From Stenotrophomonas rhizophila (GTDB lineage Bacteria > Pseudomonadota > Gammaproteobacteria > Xanthomonadales > Xanthomonadaceae), in assembly GCF_020857975.1 (NCBI RefSeq), contig NZ_JACWUO010000016.1:20914-84913 (forward strand): DNA of 64,000 nucleotides, read 5' to 3'. The notes under the pieces are model-generated. The model made no database searches. It saw only the letters and a program-made list of their open reading frames with translations, and was not told the origin of the DNA. This document shows, in pieces, positions 43,901-54,330 of the stretch. Each line of letters begins with the position of its first letter. The stretch's first letter is position 1. Position numbers and translations under genes: made by a program.

Positions 43901-44168
43901 CTTCCGCCCGATCCTGATGACCTCGTTCGCCTTCATCATGGGCGTGATCCCGATGGCCATTTCCACCGGCGCCGGTGCCAATGCCCGTCACGCCATCGGT
44001 ACCGGCGTGATCGGCGGCATGGTGTTTGCCACCTTCCTGGGCCTGCTGATGATCCCGGTGTTCTTCGTGGTGGTGCGGCGCATGCTGGGCGACAAGCTGG
44101 ACGAGCCGTCCAGGGAGTTCCTGGAACGCCAGAGCGAAGGCAACGCCGCGCACCGTCCGGATCGTTGA
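40995..44168 (+). CDS. HAE1-family RND multidrug efflux transporter
   Basis: A 1057-residue inner-membrane proton-driven pump of the AcrB/MexB type with 12 membrane helices and two large periplasmic loops. The proton-relay residues keep AcrB positions: D407 and D408 in IVVDDAIVVIENVE, and K939 in LAAKNAILIVEF. The N-terminus MPKFFIEHPVFAWVVAI is typical. No outer-membrane channel gene follows, so it must use a TolC-like protein from elsewhere. A strong terminator lies 50 bases after the stop codon. The long open frame on the opposite strand is a GC artefact. Confidence 0.95.
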   Translation: MPKFFIEHPVFAWVVAILISLSGVISILGLGVESYPSIAPPQVTVSATYPGASADTTEKSVTQVIEQQLTGIDHLLYFNSSSASNGRASITLTFETGTDPDIAQVQVQNKVSLATPRLPTEVTQQGVVVAKANAGFLMVVALQSDSAAIDRDALNDIVGSRVLDQISRIPGVGSTQQFGSEYAMNIWLNPEKMQGYGLSASQVLAAIKNQNVQFAAGSLGSDPSPAGHYFTATVSAEGRFSSPQEFENIILRANADGSRVMLKDVARIAFGANNYGFDTQYNGKPTGAFAIQLLPGANALNVANAVTAKMDELQPSFPAGVSWFSPYDSTTFVKISIEEVVKTLIEAVFLVFLVMLIFLQNFRATLIPTLVIPVALLGTFLGMSIIGFTINQLTLFAMVLAIGIVVDDAIVVIENVERIMTEEKLPPKAATQKAMTQITGAVVAITVVLAAVFIPSALQGGAAGEIYKQFALTIAIAMGFSAFLALGFTPALCATFLKPTHNDHPNIVYRTFNKYYDKVSNTYVGHITSAVKHAPRWMILFVVLTVLCGFLFTRMPGSFLPEEDQGYALAIVQLPPGSTKAQTNATFAQMRGVLEKQDGFEGMLQVAGFSFVGSGENVGMGFIRLKPWADRDITVPEFINNMNGAFYGIKEAQIFVVNLPTVQGLGQFGGFDMWLQDRGGAGFEKLTEARNILLGKAAQESELLTGVRPNGLENAPQLQLHVDRVQAQTMGLSVSDVYSTIQLMLAPVYVNDFFYEGRIKRVTMQADGPYRTGAESLNSFYTPSALQTNPDGTPAMIPLSTVVKSEWVSAPPSLSRYNGYSAINIVGSQAPGRSSGEAMDAMQRIVTDDLPAGFGYDWSGMSYQEILAGNAATLLLVLSIVVVFLCLAALYESWSIPVAVLLVVPLGVLGALAFSLARGLPNDLYFKIGLITVIGLAAKNAILIVEFAVEQRAAGKNLREATIEASRLRFRPILMTSFAFIMGVIPMAISTGAGANARHAIGTGVIGGMVFATFLGLLMIPVFFVVVRRMLGDKLDEPSREFLERQSEGNAAHRPDR

Positions 44169-44175
44169 TCCGGCG

Positions 44176-44200
44176 GTAGGTGGCCACTGCGGTGGTCACC
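44176..44200 (+). repeat. SMAG-type palindrome after the RND gene
   Basis: GTAG followed by GTGGCCACTGCGGTGGTCAC, an imperfect self-complementary element just after the stop codon and before the terminator. The GTAG here is not the stop codon. Confidence 0.6.
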
Positions 44201-44216
44201 TGAATTGAAAACGAAA

Positions 44217-44245
44217 AGCCCCGGAGCGATCCGGGGCTTTTTTTT
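44217..44245 (+). terminator. intrinsic terminator of the efflux operon
   Basis: The stem AGCCCCGGA / TCCGGGGCT with loop GCGA is followed by a run of eight T. It closes the tetR-MFP-RND operon and points toward element E6. Confidence 0.95.
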
Positions 44246-44273
44246 GGTTCTTCGCCCATATCCAGGCGCGGGG

Positions 44274-44393
44274 GTCGGTGGGTCGGGCGCTGGGGCCCCA
44301 TGCCCTTTCCGGCGAATGTCCCCCGGCCGCGCGGCGGCCTCCTCCTTTACTTCCCCTCCAAGGGCATGGGGCCCCAGCGCCCGACCCACCGAC
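44274..44393. repeat. large structured hairpin element E6 (second class)
   Basis: The arms 44274-44307 and 44360-44393 are perfectly complementary over 34 bases, the longest in the window. The 52-base interior contains the inner hairpin GGCCGC-GCG-GCGGCC and the stretch CTCCTCCTTTACTT. About 38 of these interior bases recur, inverted and with one change, in E7. Arm sequences of E6 and E7 are unrelated. Confidence 0.85.
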
Positions 44394-44437
44394 TGCAGCC
44401 AGAAAAGCCGCGCGTCCACTTGCTTGCCGCAAGCCGA

Positions 44438-44536
44438 GCCCCGTAGCGGCCGGCAGGCCCCTGGGCAAAGTAAAGGAGGAGGCCGCCACGCGGCCGGGGG
44501 ACATTTGCACCAGGGGCCTACCGGCCGCTACGGGGC
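44438..44536. repeat. large structured hairpin element E7 (second class, inverted)
   Basis: The arms 44438-44464 and 44510-44536 pair at 26 of 27 positions, and GCAAA/TTTGC just inside may extend the stem. The interior contains GTAAAGGAGGAGGCCGCC, which resembles a very strong Shine-Dalgarno sequence on the plus strand, and the inner hairpin GGCCGC-CAC-type equivalent of E6. E6 and E7 are 44 bases apart in opposite orientation. The rest of the 621-base gap 44169-44789 has no gene. Confidence 0.82.
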
Positions 44537-44728
44537 CCACACGCTCGCGACAGACCCGAGCGAAGACACTGCCCGCCACACGTCGCCGGCACTCCCCGTC
44601 CTCATGCGCAGCGTCGTGCCAACGCTGCGACGGCCATTGCATCGGCAGGAAGAAGACATGGTGGCCGGCGCGCTCGCCCGGCGCACCTGCGCCGCGATTG
44701 AAGGGGCGCCTGGTCTACCCGATCACGC

Positions 44729-44780
44729 GTGCCGACCGGCGGTCGGCACGGCCCGCAGGCCACGACCGTCGGTCGTGGCC
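44729..44780. repeat. two small palindromes before the acyl-CoA dehydrogenase 3' end
   Basis: GTGCCGACC-GGC-GGTCGGCAC (44729-44749) and GGCCACGACC-GTC-GGTCGTGGCC (44758-44780). They are SMAG-like stems without a clear GTAG head. They lie just beyond the stop codon of the minus-strand acyl-CoA dehydrogenase gene and could act as its 3' end. Confidence 0.6.
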
Positions 44781-44789
44781 TTGCCTGCC

Positions 44790-45938
44790 TCAGCGCAACC
44801 CGGTCTCGTTGCGCGCGATCACCAGCCGCTGGATCTCCGAGGTACCCTCGTAGATCTCGGTGATCTTGGCATCGCGGAAGTAACGTTCCAGCGGCATTTC
44901 CTTGGAATACCCCATGCCGCCGTGGATCTGCACGGCCTGGTGGGTGATCCACATCGCCGCTTCGGACGCGGTCAGCTTGGCGATCGCCGCCTCGTTGCTG
45001 AAACGCTTGCCCTGCCCCTTCACCCATGCCGCACGCAGGGTCAGCAACAAGGCCGCGTCCAGCTTGCACTTCATGTCGGCGATCTTGGCCTGGGTCATCT
45101 GGAAGGTGCCGATCGCAGCGCCGAAGGCCTTGCGGTCGCGCACGTATTCCAGGGTCGCCTCATAGGCCGCGCGGGCGATGCCGATCGCCTGGGAGGCGAT
45201 GCCGATGCGGCCGGCGTCGAGCACGCCCATGGCGATCTTGAAGCCCTCCCCTTCCTTGCCCAGCACGTCCTCGGCCGCAGCCTGGTAATCCTGGAACTCG
45301 ATCTCGCAGGTAGCCGAGGCGCGGATGCCCAGCTTCGGCTCGGTCTTGCCGCGGTGGAAACCGGGCTTGTCGGTGTCGATCATGAACGCGGTGATGCCGC
45401 GCGCGCCCTGGTCCGGGTCGGTCATCGCAAACAGCACGATGTACTTGGCCACCGGGCCGGAGGTGATCCAGCTCTTCTTGCCGTTGATCACGAAGCTGCC
45501 GTCGGCCTGCTTGACCGCCCGGCAGCGCATCGCCGTGGCGTCCGAACCGGACTGCGGCTCGGTCAGCGCGAAGGCGCCGATCGCCTCGCCCTCGGCAATG
45601 GCGCGCACGTACTTCTGCTTCTGCGCCTCGCTGCCGTGGGTCAGGATGCCGTTGCAGAACAGCGAATTGTTCACCGACATGATGGTCGAGTGCGCCCCAT
45701 CGCCGGCGGCCACCTCCACCATCGCCAGCACATAGGCGATCGGGTCCATGCCCGCGCCGCCGTACTCGGCCGGCACTTCGATGCCCATCAGGCCGTTTTC
45801 GCCCAGCAGGCGGATGTTGTCCAGCGGGAATTCGCCGGTCCGGTCATGGTGCTCGGCGCTGGGCGCGATCTTTTCCTGCGCGATGCGCCGCGCGACGTCC
45901 TGCAGCATCAGCTGCTCTTCGGTGAAACTGAAATCCAC
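44790..45938 (-). CDS. acyl-CoA dehydrogenase (short/branched-chain or butyryl type)
   Basis: A 382-residue FAD enzyme that introduces the alpha-beta double bond into acyl-CoA. The N-terminal helical domain is followed by the signature GAFALTEPQSGSDATAM near residue 118 and WITSGPVAKYIVLFAM near 155. The catalytic base is E364 in IYEGTSEIQR, the position used by short-chain enzymes. Length and pattern fit short-chain or 2-methyl-branched acyl-CoA substrates; the exact substrate cannot be fixed. ATG 45938 begins MDFSFTEEQLMLQDVARRIA. It is divergent from the ArsR-methyltransferase gene, 117 bases away. Confidence 0.92.
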   Translation of the reverse strand: MDFSFTEEQLMLQDVARRIAQEKIAPSAEHHDRTGEFPLDNIRLLGENGLMGIEVPAEYGGAGMDPIAYVLAMVEVAAGDGAHSTIMSVNNSLFCNGILTHGSEAQKQKYVRAIAEGEAIGAFALTEPQSGSDATAMRCRAVKQADGSFVINGKKSWITSGPVAKYIVLFAMTDPDQGARGITAFMIDTDKPGFHRGKTEPKLGIRASATCEIEFQDYQAAAEDVLGKEGEGFKIAMGVLDAGRIGIASQAIGIARAAYEATLEYVRDRKAFGAAIGTFQMTQAKIADMKCKLDAALLLTLRAAWVKGQGKRFSNEAAIAKLTASEAAMWITHQAVQIHGGMGYSKEMPLERYFRDAKITEIYEGTSEIQRLVIARNETGLR

Positions 45939-46023
45939 AGCACCCTCCCGGGAAAATGGTGCGGCATTGTACCCAGCGGCGGTGGATCGAGGCTGACTTG
46001 ACCGCGCCGGGGCCGAGGGACGA

Positions 46024-46055
46024 AAATATCTCTATATCGCGATAGGTAGATATTT
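46024..46055 (+). promoter_or_regulatory. 32-bp symmetric operator abutting the ArsR-methyltransferase start
   Basis: The arms AAATATCT (46024-46031) and AGATATTT (46048-46055) flank the perfect palindrome TATCGCGATA (46035-46044). The whole region is AT-rich against a high-GC background and ends at the base before the ATG, leaving no room for a Shine-Dalgarno sequence. It resembles ArsR-family and SahR-type sites and probably serves autoregulation and metH control, since the metH genes follow in the same direction. Confidence 0.65.
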
Positions 46056-46985
46056 ATGGATCTGGAGGACTGGTCGGTCCGGCTGAAGGTATTCGCCGAC
46101 GCCACCCGTGTGCGCCTGCTCACCTTGCTGGAGCAGGAAGAACTGACCGTGGCCGAGCTGTCGGCCATCACCACGCTGGCCCAGCCGCGGGTGTCCACCC
46201 ACCTGGCCCGCCTCAAGGAAGCCGGCCTGGTCCGCGACCGCCGCTCCGGCGTATCGGCCTACTACCGCTTCGACGATGCCGCGCTGGACCCGGCCCAGCG
46301 CGCATTGTGGCATGCGCTCAGCACCGGCAGCGACGATCCGCTGCTGCGCCAGGATGCTGAACGGGTGGCCTCGGTACTGGCCAGCCGCGCGGCCGACCAG
46401 AACTGGGCCGACAGCGTGGCCGGCGACATGGAACGCCACTATTCCCCCGGCCGCACCTGGGAGGCGCTGGCGCGCACCGCGCTGCCGCTGCTGGAAACCG
46501 GCGACGTGCTCGACATCGCCTCCGGCGACGGCGTGCTGGCCGAACTGGTCGCCCCGCATGCCAAGCGCTATATCTGCATCGATACCAGCGCGCGCGTGGT
46601 GGCTGCCGCCAGCGAACGCCTGCGCCGGCTGGCCAATGTGGAAGTGCGCGAAGGCGACATGCATGCCCTGCCGTTCAAGGACCGCAGCTTCGACCTGGTG
46701 GTGCTGATGCATGCCCTCACCTACGCCGCCAAACCAGCCCAGGCCGTGGCCGAAGGCGCGCGCGTGCTGCGCCCGGGCGGCCGCCTGCTGCTGTGCAGCC
46801 TGGCCCGCCACGAGCACAAGGCCGCGGTGGAGGCCTATGGCCACGTCAACCTGGGCTTCAGCGACAAGGAACTGCGCAAGTTCGCCGAGAAGGCCGGGCT
46901 GATGGTCTCCAACCTGGAAACGGTGACCCGCGAAAAGCGCCCGCCGCATTTCGAAGTCATTTCGCTGATCGCCAGCAAGCCCTGA
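46056..46985 (+). CDS. ArsR-family regulator fused to a SAM-methyltransferase domain
   Basis: A 309-residue protein with an N-terminal winged helix (residues about 5-85, LKVFADATRVRLLTLLEQEE then SAITTLAQPRVSTHLARLKE). It is fused to a class I methyltransferase domain from about residue 135 (VLDIASGDGVLAELVAPHA is the SAM-binding motif I; VLRPGGRLLLCSL is a later motif). Metal-binding cysteines of classical ArsR are absent. Its position immediately upstream of metH, ten bases away, suggests control of methionine synthesis by SAM or S-adenosylhomocysteine, as in the SahR regulators, with the methyltransferase domain acting as sensor. That role is inferred. The mRNA may be leaderless. Confidence 0.85.
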   Translation: MDLEDWSVRLKVFADATRVRLLTLLEQEELTVAELSAITTLAQPRVSTHLARLKEAGLVRDRRSGVSAYYRFDDAALDPAQRALWHALSTGSDDPLLRQDAERVASVLASRAADQNWADSVAGDMERHYSPGRTWEALARTALPLLETGDVLDIASGDGVLAELVAPHAKRYICIDTSARVVAAASERLRRLANVEVREGDMHALPFKDRSFDLVVLMHALTYAAKPAQAVAEGARVLRPGGRLLLCSLARHEHKAAVEAYGHVNLGFSDKELRKFAEKAGLMVSNLETVTREKRPPHFEVISLIASKP

Positions 46986-46994
46986 GGCCCGCCC

Positions 46995-48095
46995 ATGCCA
47001 TCCCTGCCCTGGCTGCACCCCGAACGCGTCCACGCCCTGCAACAGGCCCTGGCCCAGCGCATCCTGATCATCGATGGCGCCATGGGCACCATGATCCAGC
47101 GCCACGAGCTGGAAGAAGAGGATTACCGCGGCCAGCGTTTCGCCGGCGGCTACGACCATGCCCATGGCCCGGGCTGCGCGCATGACGGGCCGGCCCCGGA
47201 AGGCCACGACCTCAAGGGCAACAACGACCTGCTGCTGCTCAGCAAGCCGGAGGTGATCGCCGGCATCCATACCGCCTACCTGCAGGCCGGCGCGGACCTG
47301 GTGGAAACCAATACCTTCAACGCAACCTCGGTCAGCCAGGCCGACTACCACCTGGAGCACCTGGTCTACGAGCTCAACAAGGCCGGTGCCGCAGTGGCGC
47401 GCGCCTGCTGCGATGCGGTGGCCGCCACCGCTCCGGGCAAGCCGCGCTTTGTGATCGGCGTGCTCGGCCCGACCAGCCGCACCGCCTCGATCAGCCCGGA
47501 CGTGAACGACCCGGGGTTCCGCAACACCAGCTTCGATGCGCTGCGCGAGACCTACCGCGAAGCCATCGACGGCCTGATCGACGGCGGCGCCGACACCCTC
47601 ATGGTCGAGACCATCTTCGACACGCTCAACGCCAAGGCCGCGCTGTTCGCGATCGAAGAAGCCTTCGACGACCGCGGCGCGCGCCTGCCGATCATGATCT
47701 CCGGCACCATCACCGACGCGTCCGGCCGTACCCTGTCCGGGCAGACCACCGAGGCCTTCTACGCCTCGGTGGCGCACAGCCGCCCGCTGTCGGTGGGGCT
47801 GAACTGCGCGCTGGGCGCCACCGACATGCGCCCGCACGTGGAAACCCTGTCCACCGTGGCCGACTGCCTGGTCAGCGCCCACCCCAACGCCGGCCTGCCC
47901 AATGCGTTCGGCGAGTACGACGAGACCCCCGAAGAAATGGCCACCACCCTGCGCGAGTTCGCCCAGGCCGGCCTGCTCAACCTGGTCGGCGGCTGCTGCG
48001 GCACCACCCCGGCGCATATCCAGGCCATCGCCGAGGCGGTGGCCGGCCTGCCGCCACGCGCCCTGCCCGCCGGCCAGCTCGAGGATGCCGCCTGA
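46995..48095 (+). CDS. metH: methionine synthase, homocysteine-binding part (split MetH)
   Basis: A 366-residue protein equal to the N-terminal homocysteine methyltransferase module of cobalamin-dependent MetH. The zinc ligands are C271 (GLNCALG) and the pair C334-C335 (GGCCGTTP). The start [22 protein letters not shown] is the classical MetH start. It ends at 48095, and the remaining modules are encoded as a separate protein 65 bases downstream, so the enzyme is assembled from two chains. The next gene has its own start and is in a different frame; this looks like a stable split rather than a recent frameshift. Confidence 0.93.
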   Translation: MPSLPWLHPERVHALQQALAQRILIIDGAMGTMIQRHELEEEDYRGQRFAGGYDHAHGPGCAHDGPAPEGHDLKGNNDLLLLSKPEVIAGIHTAYLQAGADLVETNTFNATSVSQADYHLEHLVYELNKAGAAVARACCDAVAATAPGKPRFVIGVLGPTSRTASISPDVNDPGFRNTSFDALRETYREAIDGLIDGGADTLMVETIFDTLNAKAALFAIEEAFDDRGARLPIMISGTITDASGRTLSGQTTEAFYASVAHSRPLSVGLNCALGATDMRPHVETLSTVADCLVSAHPNAGLPNAFGEYDETPEEMATTLREFAQAGLLNLVGGCCGTTPAHIQAIAEAVAGLPPRALPAGQLEDAA

Positions 48096-48160
48096 GCCAC
48101 GGCGCCCCTGCCCCACCCGTTGTCGTTGACCCTCCCTTGCCAGACCGTGCCCGCCCTCCC

Positions 48161-50841
<2,681 letters not shown>

Positions 50842-50845
<4 letters not shown>

Positions 50846-50938
50846 GTCCGACCCGTGGTCGGACAACCAGGAAAACGCATCCGACCACGGGTCGGATCCA
50901 CCAGCATCAGCGTAGTCCGACCCATGGTCGGACGCTAC
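50842..50938. repeat. three SMAG palindromes after metH
   Basis: GTAG then GTCCGACCCGTGGTCGGAC (50842-50864), an inverted ATCCGACCACGGGTCGGAT (50879-50898), and GTAG then TCCGACCCATGGTCGGACGCTAC (50912-50938). The first GTAG provides the TAG stop codon of the metH second part. The elements separate metH from the convergent DUF2058 gene. Confidence 0.88.
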
Positions 50939-50948
50939 CGCGCAATGG

Positions 50949-51647
50949 TTACCAGACCAGGTCGTCGGGTACCTGGTAGGCCGGATCGGCGTACGGGTCT
51001 TCTTCCACCGTCGCGTTGGGATCCACGCGCAATGCCACCGATGGGGCAAAGATCGCCTCGGCTTCGTCCAGCACCGCGGCGGTCACCAGCAGGTAGCGGC
51101 CATTCTGCTGCAGCACGCCCAGTTCGCCGGCGTTGAGCGCCTTGAGCTGGTCGGGGGTGACGTAGATGCGCTTGATCTTGCCGCCGTAATTGAAGTGGCG
51201 GGCAATCTCGGCCGCCGCATCGTTCAGGCCCTTGCCTTCCAGCAGCACGTCCAGCCTGGCCTTGGCTTCGCGGCGCAGGCGCGCCTCTTCCTGCTTCAGG
51301 CGCTCGGCTTCGATGCGGTCGTCCTTTTCCTTCTGCGCGCGGATCGCATAGGCCTTGGCCAGGTCGATATCCTCGCGCGAGCGCGGCTTGCCCTGGCCGG
51401 GCGCCTGGCCCTGGCCTTGACCAGGACGGGCGCCACCGCCCGGGCGGCCCTTGCCGGGCCCGGTACGGCGGTTGTCGCCATCGCGCGGCGGGCGCGCGCC
51501 ATCGCCGGCCTTGGCCGGCACGCGCGCGCCCTGGGGTTTGTGGGGATTGCCTGGCCGGCCATCGCGGCGGGCTTCGGGTTTGCGTTCGGGCTTGGGCGCG
51601 GACTTGAAGCCCAGGCCCAGCAGCTGGTCGCGGAGGGTATCGCTCAT
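50949..51647 (-). CDS. DUF2058 family protein (YaiL-like)
   Basis: A 232-residue basic cytoplasmic protein. The N-terminus MSDTLRDQLLGLGFKSAPKP and the C-terminal domain FNYGGKIKRIYVTPDQLKAL mark DUF2058. Between them lies a long low-complexity region rich in Gly, Pro, Arg and Gln (about residues 20-90), then a charged helix with many Lys and Glu (KEKDDRIEAERLKQEEARLR). The low-complexity part is longer than in E. coli YaiL. The function is unknown; the composition suggests RNA or ribosome contact, which is only an inference. Start ATG 51647. Confidence 0.85.
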   Translation of the reverse strand: MSDTLRDQLLGLGFKSAPKPERKPEARRDGRPGNPHKPQGARVPAKAGDGARPPRDGDNRRTGPGKGRPGGGARPGQGQGQAPGQGKPRSREDIDLAKAYAIRAQKEKDDRIEAERLKQEEARLRREAKARLDVLLEGKGLNDAAAEIARHFNYGGKIKRIYVTPDQLKALNAGELGVLQQNGRYLLVTAAVLDEAEAIFAPSVALRVDPNATVEEDPYADPAYQVPDDLVW

Positions 51648-51660
51648 GACGTCGGATCGA

Positions 51661-51900
51661 TCAGTAGTGCGGGGGCGGTGGTTCTTCGCCCGAATCGGAA
51701 TACAGCGCATTGCGGACCTTGCCCAGGTCCTCCAGCAACAGGCGCGTCAGGTCAGCATTGCGGCTGCCCTCGATGCGTGCATCGGCCAGGGCTTCGCTGA
51801 GCTCGGCCAAGGCCTGTTCCTGGAAGGACACGCGCATTTCCAGCTCGATCAGGCGCGCTTCCAGCGCCTGCTCACGCGGTGTGGGGGTGGAATCATGCAT
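51661..51900 (-). CDS. slyX: SlyX family protein
   Basis: A 79-residue coiled-coil protein of the SlyX family: [20 protein letters not shown] followed by [12 protein letters not shown] is the family pattern, and the Pro-rich HY end (EEPPPPHY) is typical. The function is unknown. ATG 51900 lies inside the end of ugd (8-base overlap), so it is translated from the ugd message. It ends 13 bases before the DUF2058 start. Confidence 0.85.
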   Translation of the reverse strand: MHDSTPTPREQALEARLIELEMRVSFQEQALAELSEALADARIEGSRNADLTRLLLEDLGKVRNALYSDSGEEPPPPHY

Positions 51901-53242
51901 GCAAGGAACGTCCCCGGCCAATGCCGTAGTAGGCCACGCCCGCCGCTTCGATTTCCTGCGGGTCGTACAGATTGCGGCCGTCGAACACGACCGCGTCGGC
52001 GAGCGCTTCACGCAGGCGGACGAAATCCGGGCTGCGGAACTGCTTCCATTCGGTGACCACGACCAGCGCATCGGCGCCGTCCAGCGCCTCATAGGCGTTG
52101 TCGCAGAACACCAGGTCCTCGCGCTCGCCAAAAATGCGGCGGGCTTCTTCGGTCGCTTCCGGGTCGTAGGCGCGCACGCGCGCACCGCCTTCCCACAGCT
52201 GCGCCAGCAGGCGCCGGCTGGACGCCTCGCGCATATCGTCGGTATTGGGCTTGAAGGCCAGGCCCCAGACCGCGAAGGTCTTGCCGCGCACGCCTTCGTC
52301 CTCGCCACGGTCGTAGTGGCGCTGGATCAGCTGGTACAGATGGCCCTTCTGGGCGTCGTTGACCGCTTCGACCGCATTCAACAGCCTGGGCTCGTGGCCA
52401 TGCTGCTGCGCGGTGCGGGCCAGGGCCTGCACGTCCTTGGGGAAGCACGAGCCGCCGTAGCCGGCGCCGGGATAGATGAAGTGCCAGCCGATGCGCGGAT
52501 CCGAGCCGATGCCCTGGCGGACCTGCTCGATGTCGGCACCGACCTTCTCGGCGATGTTGGCGATTTCGTTCATGAACGAAATCTTGGTGGCCAGCATCGC
52601 GTTGGCGGCGTACTTGGTCAGCTCGGCCGAACGTACGTCCATTTCCACCACGCGGTCGTGGTTGCGGTTGAACGGCGCATACAGGCGGCGCATCAACGCC
52701 ACCGAATCGGGGTTGGAGGCGCCCACCACGATGCGGTCCGGCCGCATGCAGTCGGCGACCGCGTCGCCCTCCTTGAGGAATTCCGGGTTGGAGACCACGT
52801 CGAAGGCGATCTCCTCCCCGCGCGCGGCCAATGCCTCGGCAATGGCGGCACGCACCTTGTCGGCCGTGCCCACCGGCACGGTCGATTTGTTGACCACCAC
52901 GGTCGGCACGCGCATGTGCGTGCCGATCGTGCGGGCCACCGCCAGCACGTACTGCAGGTCGGCGCTGCCGTCCTCGTCCGGTGGCGTGCCCACGGCGATG
53001 AAGATCACCTGGCCGTGGGTGATCGCCGCGGCCGCATCGCTGGTGAAGGTCAACCGCGACGCGGCGTGGTTGGCCTTGACCATCGGCTCCAGGCCGGGCT
53101 CATAGATCGGGATGACACCACGGTTCAGGCCGTCGACCTTGGCCTGGTCGATGTCCACGCAGACTACCTGGTGGCCGACGTCGGCCAGGCAGGTGCCGGT
53201 GACAAGACCGACATAGCCGGTACCAAAAATCGCTACACGCAT
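51893..53242 (-). CDS. ugd: UDP-glucose 6-dehydrogenase
   Basis: A 449-residue enzyme making UDP-glucuronate from UDP-glucose with two NAD. The N-terminal NAD motif is [19 protein letters not shown]. The catalytic cysteine is C266 in [14 protein letters not shown]. The C-terminal UDP-binding domain is complete ([17 protein letters not shown]). In this group UDP-glucuronate feeds exopolysaccharide and lipopolysaccharide sugars. It is 23 bases downstream of the FKBP gene on the same strand, and its end overlaps slyX. Confidence 0.96.
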   Translation of the reverse strand: MRVAIFGTGYVGLVTGTCLADVGHQVVCVDIDQAKVDGLNRGVIPIYEPGLEPMVKANHAASRLTFTSDAAAAITHGQVIFIAVGTPPDEDGSADLQYVLAVARTIGTHMRVPTVVVNKSTVPVGTADKVRAAIAEALAARGEEIAFDVVSNPEFLKEGDAVADCMRPDRIVVGASNPDSVALMRRLYAPFNRNHDRVVEMDVRSAELTKYAANAMLATKISFMNEIANIAEKVGADIEQVRQGIGSDPRIGWHFIYPGAGYGGSCFPKDVQALARTAQQHGHEPRLLNAVEAVNDAQKGHLYQLIQRHYDRGEDEGVRGKTFAVWGLAFKPNTDDMREASSRRLLAQLWEGGARVRAYDPEATEEARRIFGEREDLVFCDNAYEALDGADALVVVTEWKQFRSPDFVRLREALADAVVFDGRNLYDPQEIEAAGVAYYGIGRGRSLHA

Positions 53243-53265
53243 GGCCGTGGTGGCTCCAGGGTCGG

Positions 53266-54255
53266 TTACGGAAGAACGTTCAGCAGTTCGACGTCGAAGG
53301 TCAGCGTCGCGTTCGGACCGATCGGACCGCCCGGGGTGCCCTGCTCGCCATAGGCCAGCTCGCCGGGGATCCAGAAGCGGTACTTGGAACCGGTCGGCAT
53401 CAGCGACACGCCTTCGGACCAGCCCTTGATCACCTGGTCCAGGCCGAACTCGATCGGCTGGCCACGCTGGTAGCTGCTGTCGAACACGGTGCCGTCCAGC
53501 AGCTTGCCTTCGTAGTTGACGCGGACCTTGCTGGTCGGCAGCGGACGCTCGCCGTTGCCCGGGCGCAGTACCTGGTACTGCAGGCCCGAGGCGGTGGTGA
53601 CCACGCCCGGCACGGTCTTGTTCTTGGCCATGAACGCATTGCCGGCTTCGCGGTTCTTGCCGCCCTGCGCGGCCGCATCGGCCTGGGCCTGGGCCTGCTT
53701 GGCCGACATGAAGCCTTCCAGCGTGGCCTTGGCCTGCTCGGCGGTCATCTTCGGGGTGCCCTTGTTGAAGGTGGTGCCGACCGCGTCGAACAGCGCGTCC
53801 AGGTCCAGGTCTTCCTTCATCGGCGCCAGCGACGGGCCAACCGCGTAGCTGCCCAGCATCAGGCCGACCTTTTCACGGTCCACCTTCGGCGCCGGGGTAC
53901 CCGGGGCCATGCCCGGCACCGGCTGGCCGCTCTTGACCATCATCGCCTGGCGCAGCGCGGCGTCGGTCTTCTGCGCCTCTTCCTGGCTGATCAGCGGCGG
54001 CTTGCCGGCGAAGGCATTGGTCACGCCACGGCGCAACGCCGCCAGGTCGATCTCGCTGGAGATCGGGGCGAACGAGTTGGCCACATCGATGCCGATGGCG
54101 TAGCCGAGCTTTTCCCGTTGGGAGTTCAAAGCAGAAGTCTCCTTGGCAGCCGCACCTGCGGCCGGTTGTTGCGACATCACGGTACCGGTGGCACCCATCG
54201 CCAGAATCAGAACCGACGCCGCGGCGCCGCGCATTCCCATCTTCATTCGCTGCAT
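53266..54255 (-). CDS. FKBP-type peptidyl-prolyl isomerase, FkpA/Mip type
   Basis: A 329-residue exported isomerase. A signal peptide ([19 protein letters not shown]) is followed by two copies of the FKBP N-terminal dimerisation domain (about residues 40-105, [20 protein letters not shown], and 122-185, [20 protein letters not shown]). It is then followed by a coiled region and one catalytic FKBP domain (about 215-329, with [20 protein letters not shown] and [20 protein letters not shown]). Single-copy N-domains are usual in Mip and FkpA, so the duplication explains the extra length. It should act on periplasmic proteins. Confidence 0.92.
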   Translation of the reverse strand: MQRMKMGMRGAAASVLILAMGATGTVMSQQPAAGAAAKETSALNSQREKLGYAIGIDVANSFAPISSEIDLAALRRGVTNAFAGKPPLISQEEAQKTDAALRQAMMVKSGQPVPGMAPGTPAPKVDREKVGLMLGSYAVGPSLAPMKEDLDLDALFDAVGTTFNKGTPKMTAEQAKATLEGFMSAKQAQAQADAAAQGGKNREAGNAFMAKNKTVPGVVTTASGLQYQVLRPGNGERPLPTSKVRVNYEGKLLDGTVFDSSYQRGQPIEFGLDQVIKGWSEGVSLMPTGSKYRFWIPGELAYGEQGTPGGPIGPNATLTFDVELLNVLP

Positions 54256-54330
54256 TCCTGGAAGTGACTGGACGCCGACGTCGGCGCGAAAGCGATCATT
54301 GTCGCACGCACGTGCGAGATGTCGAGAACG

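Noticed and set aside
39459..44153. A 1564-codon minus-strand open frame opposite the efflux operon
   Set aside because: Low-complexity, His/Arg/Gly-rich translation that exactly mirrors the adaptor and RND genes; an antisense artefact of codon bias.
44300..44540. E7 Shine-Dalgarno-like motif as evidence for a small ORF
   Set aside because: No start codon lies at a usable distance after GTAAAGGAGGAGG, and the frame beyond runs into the hairpin arm.
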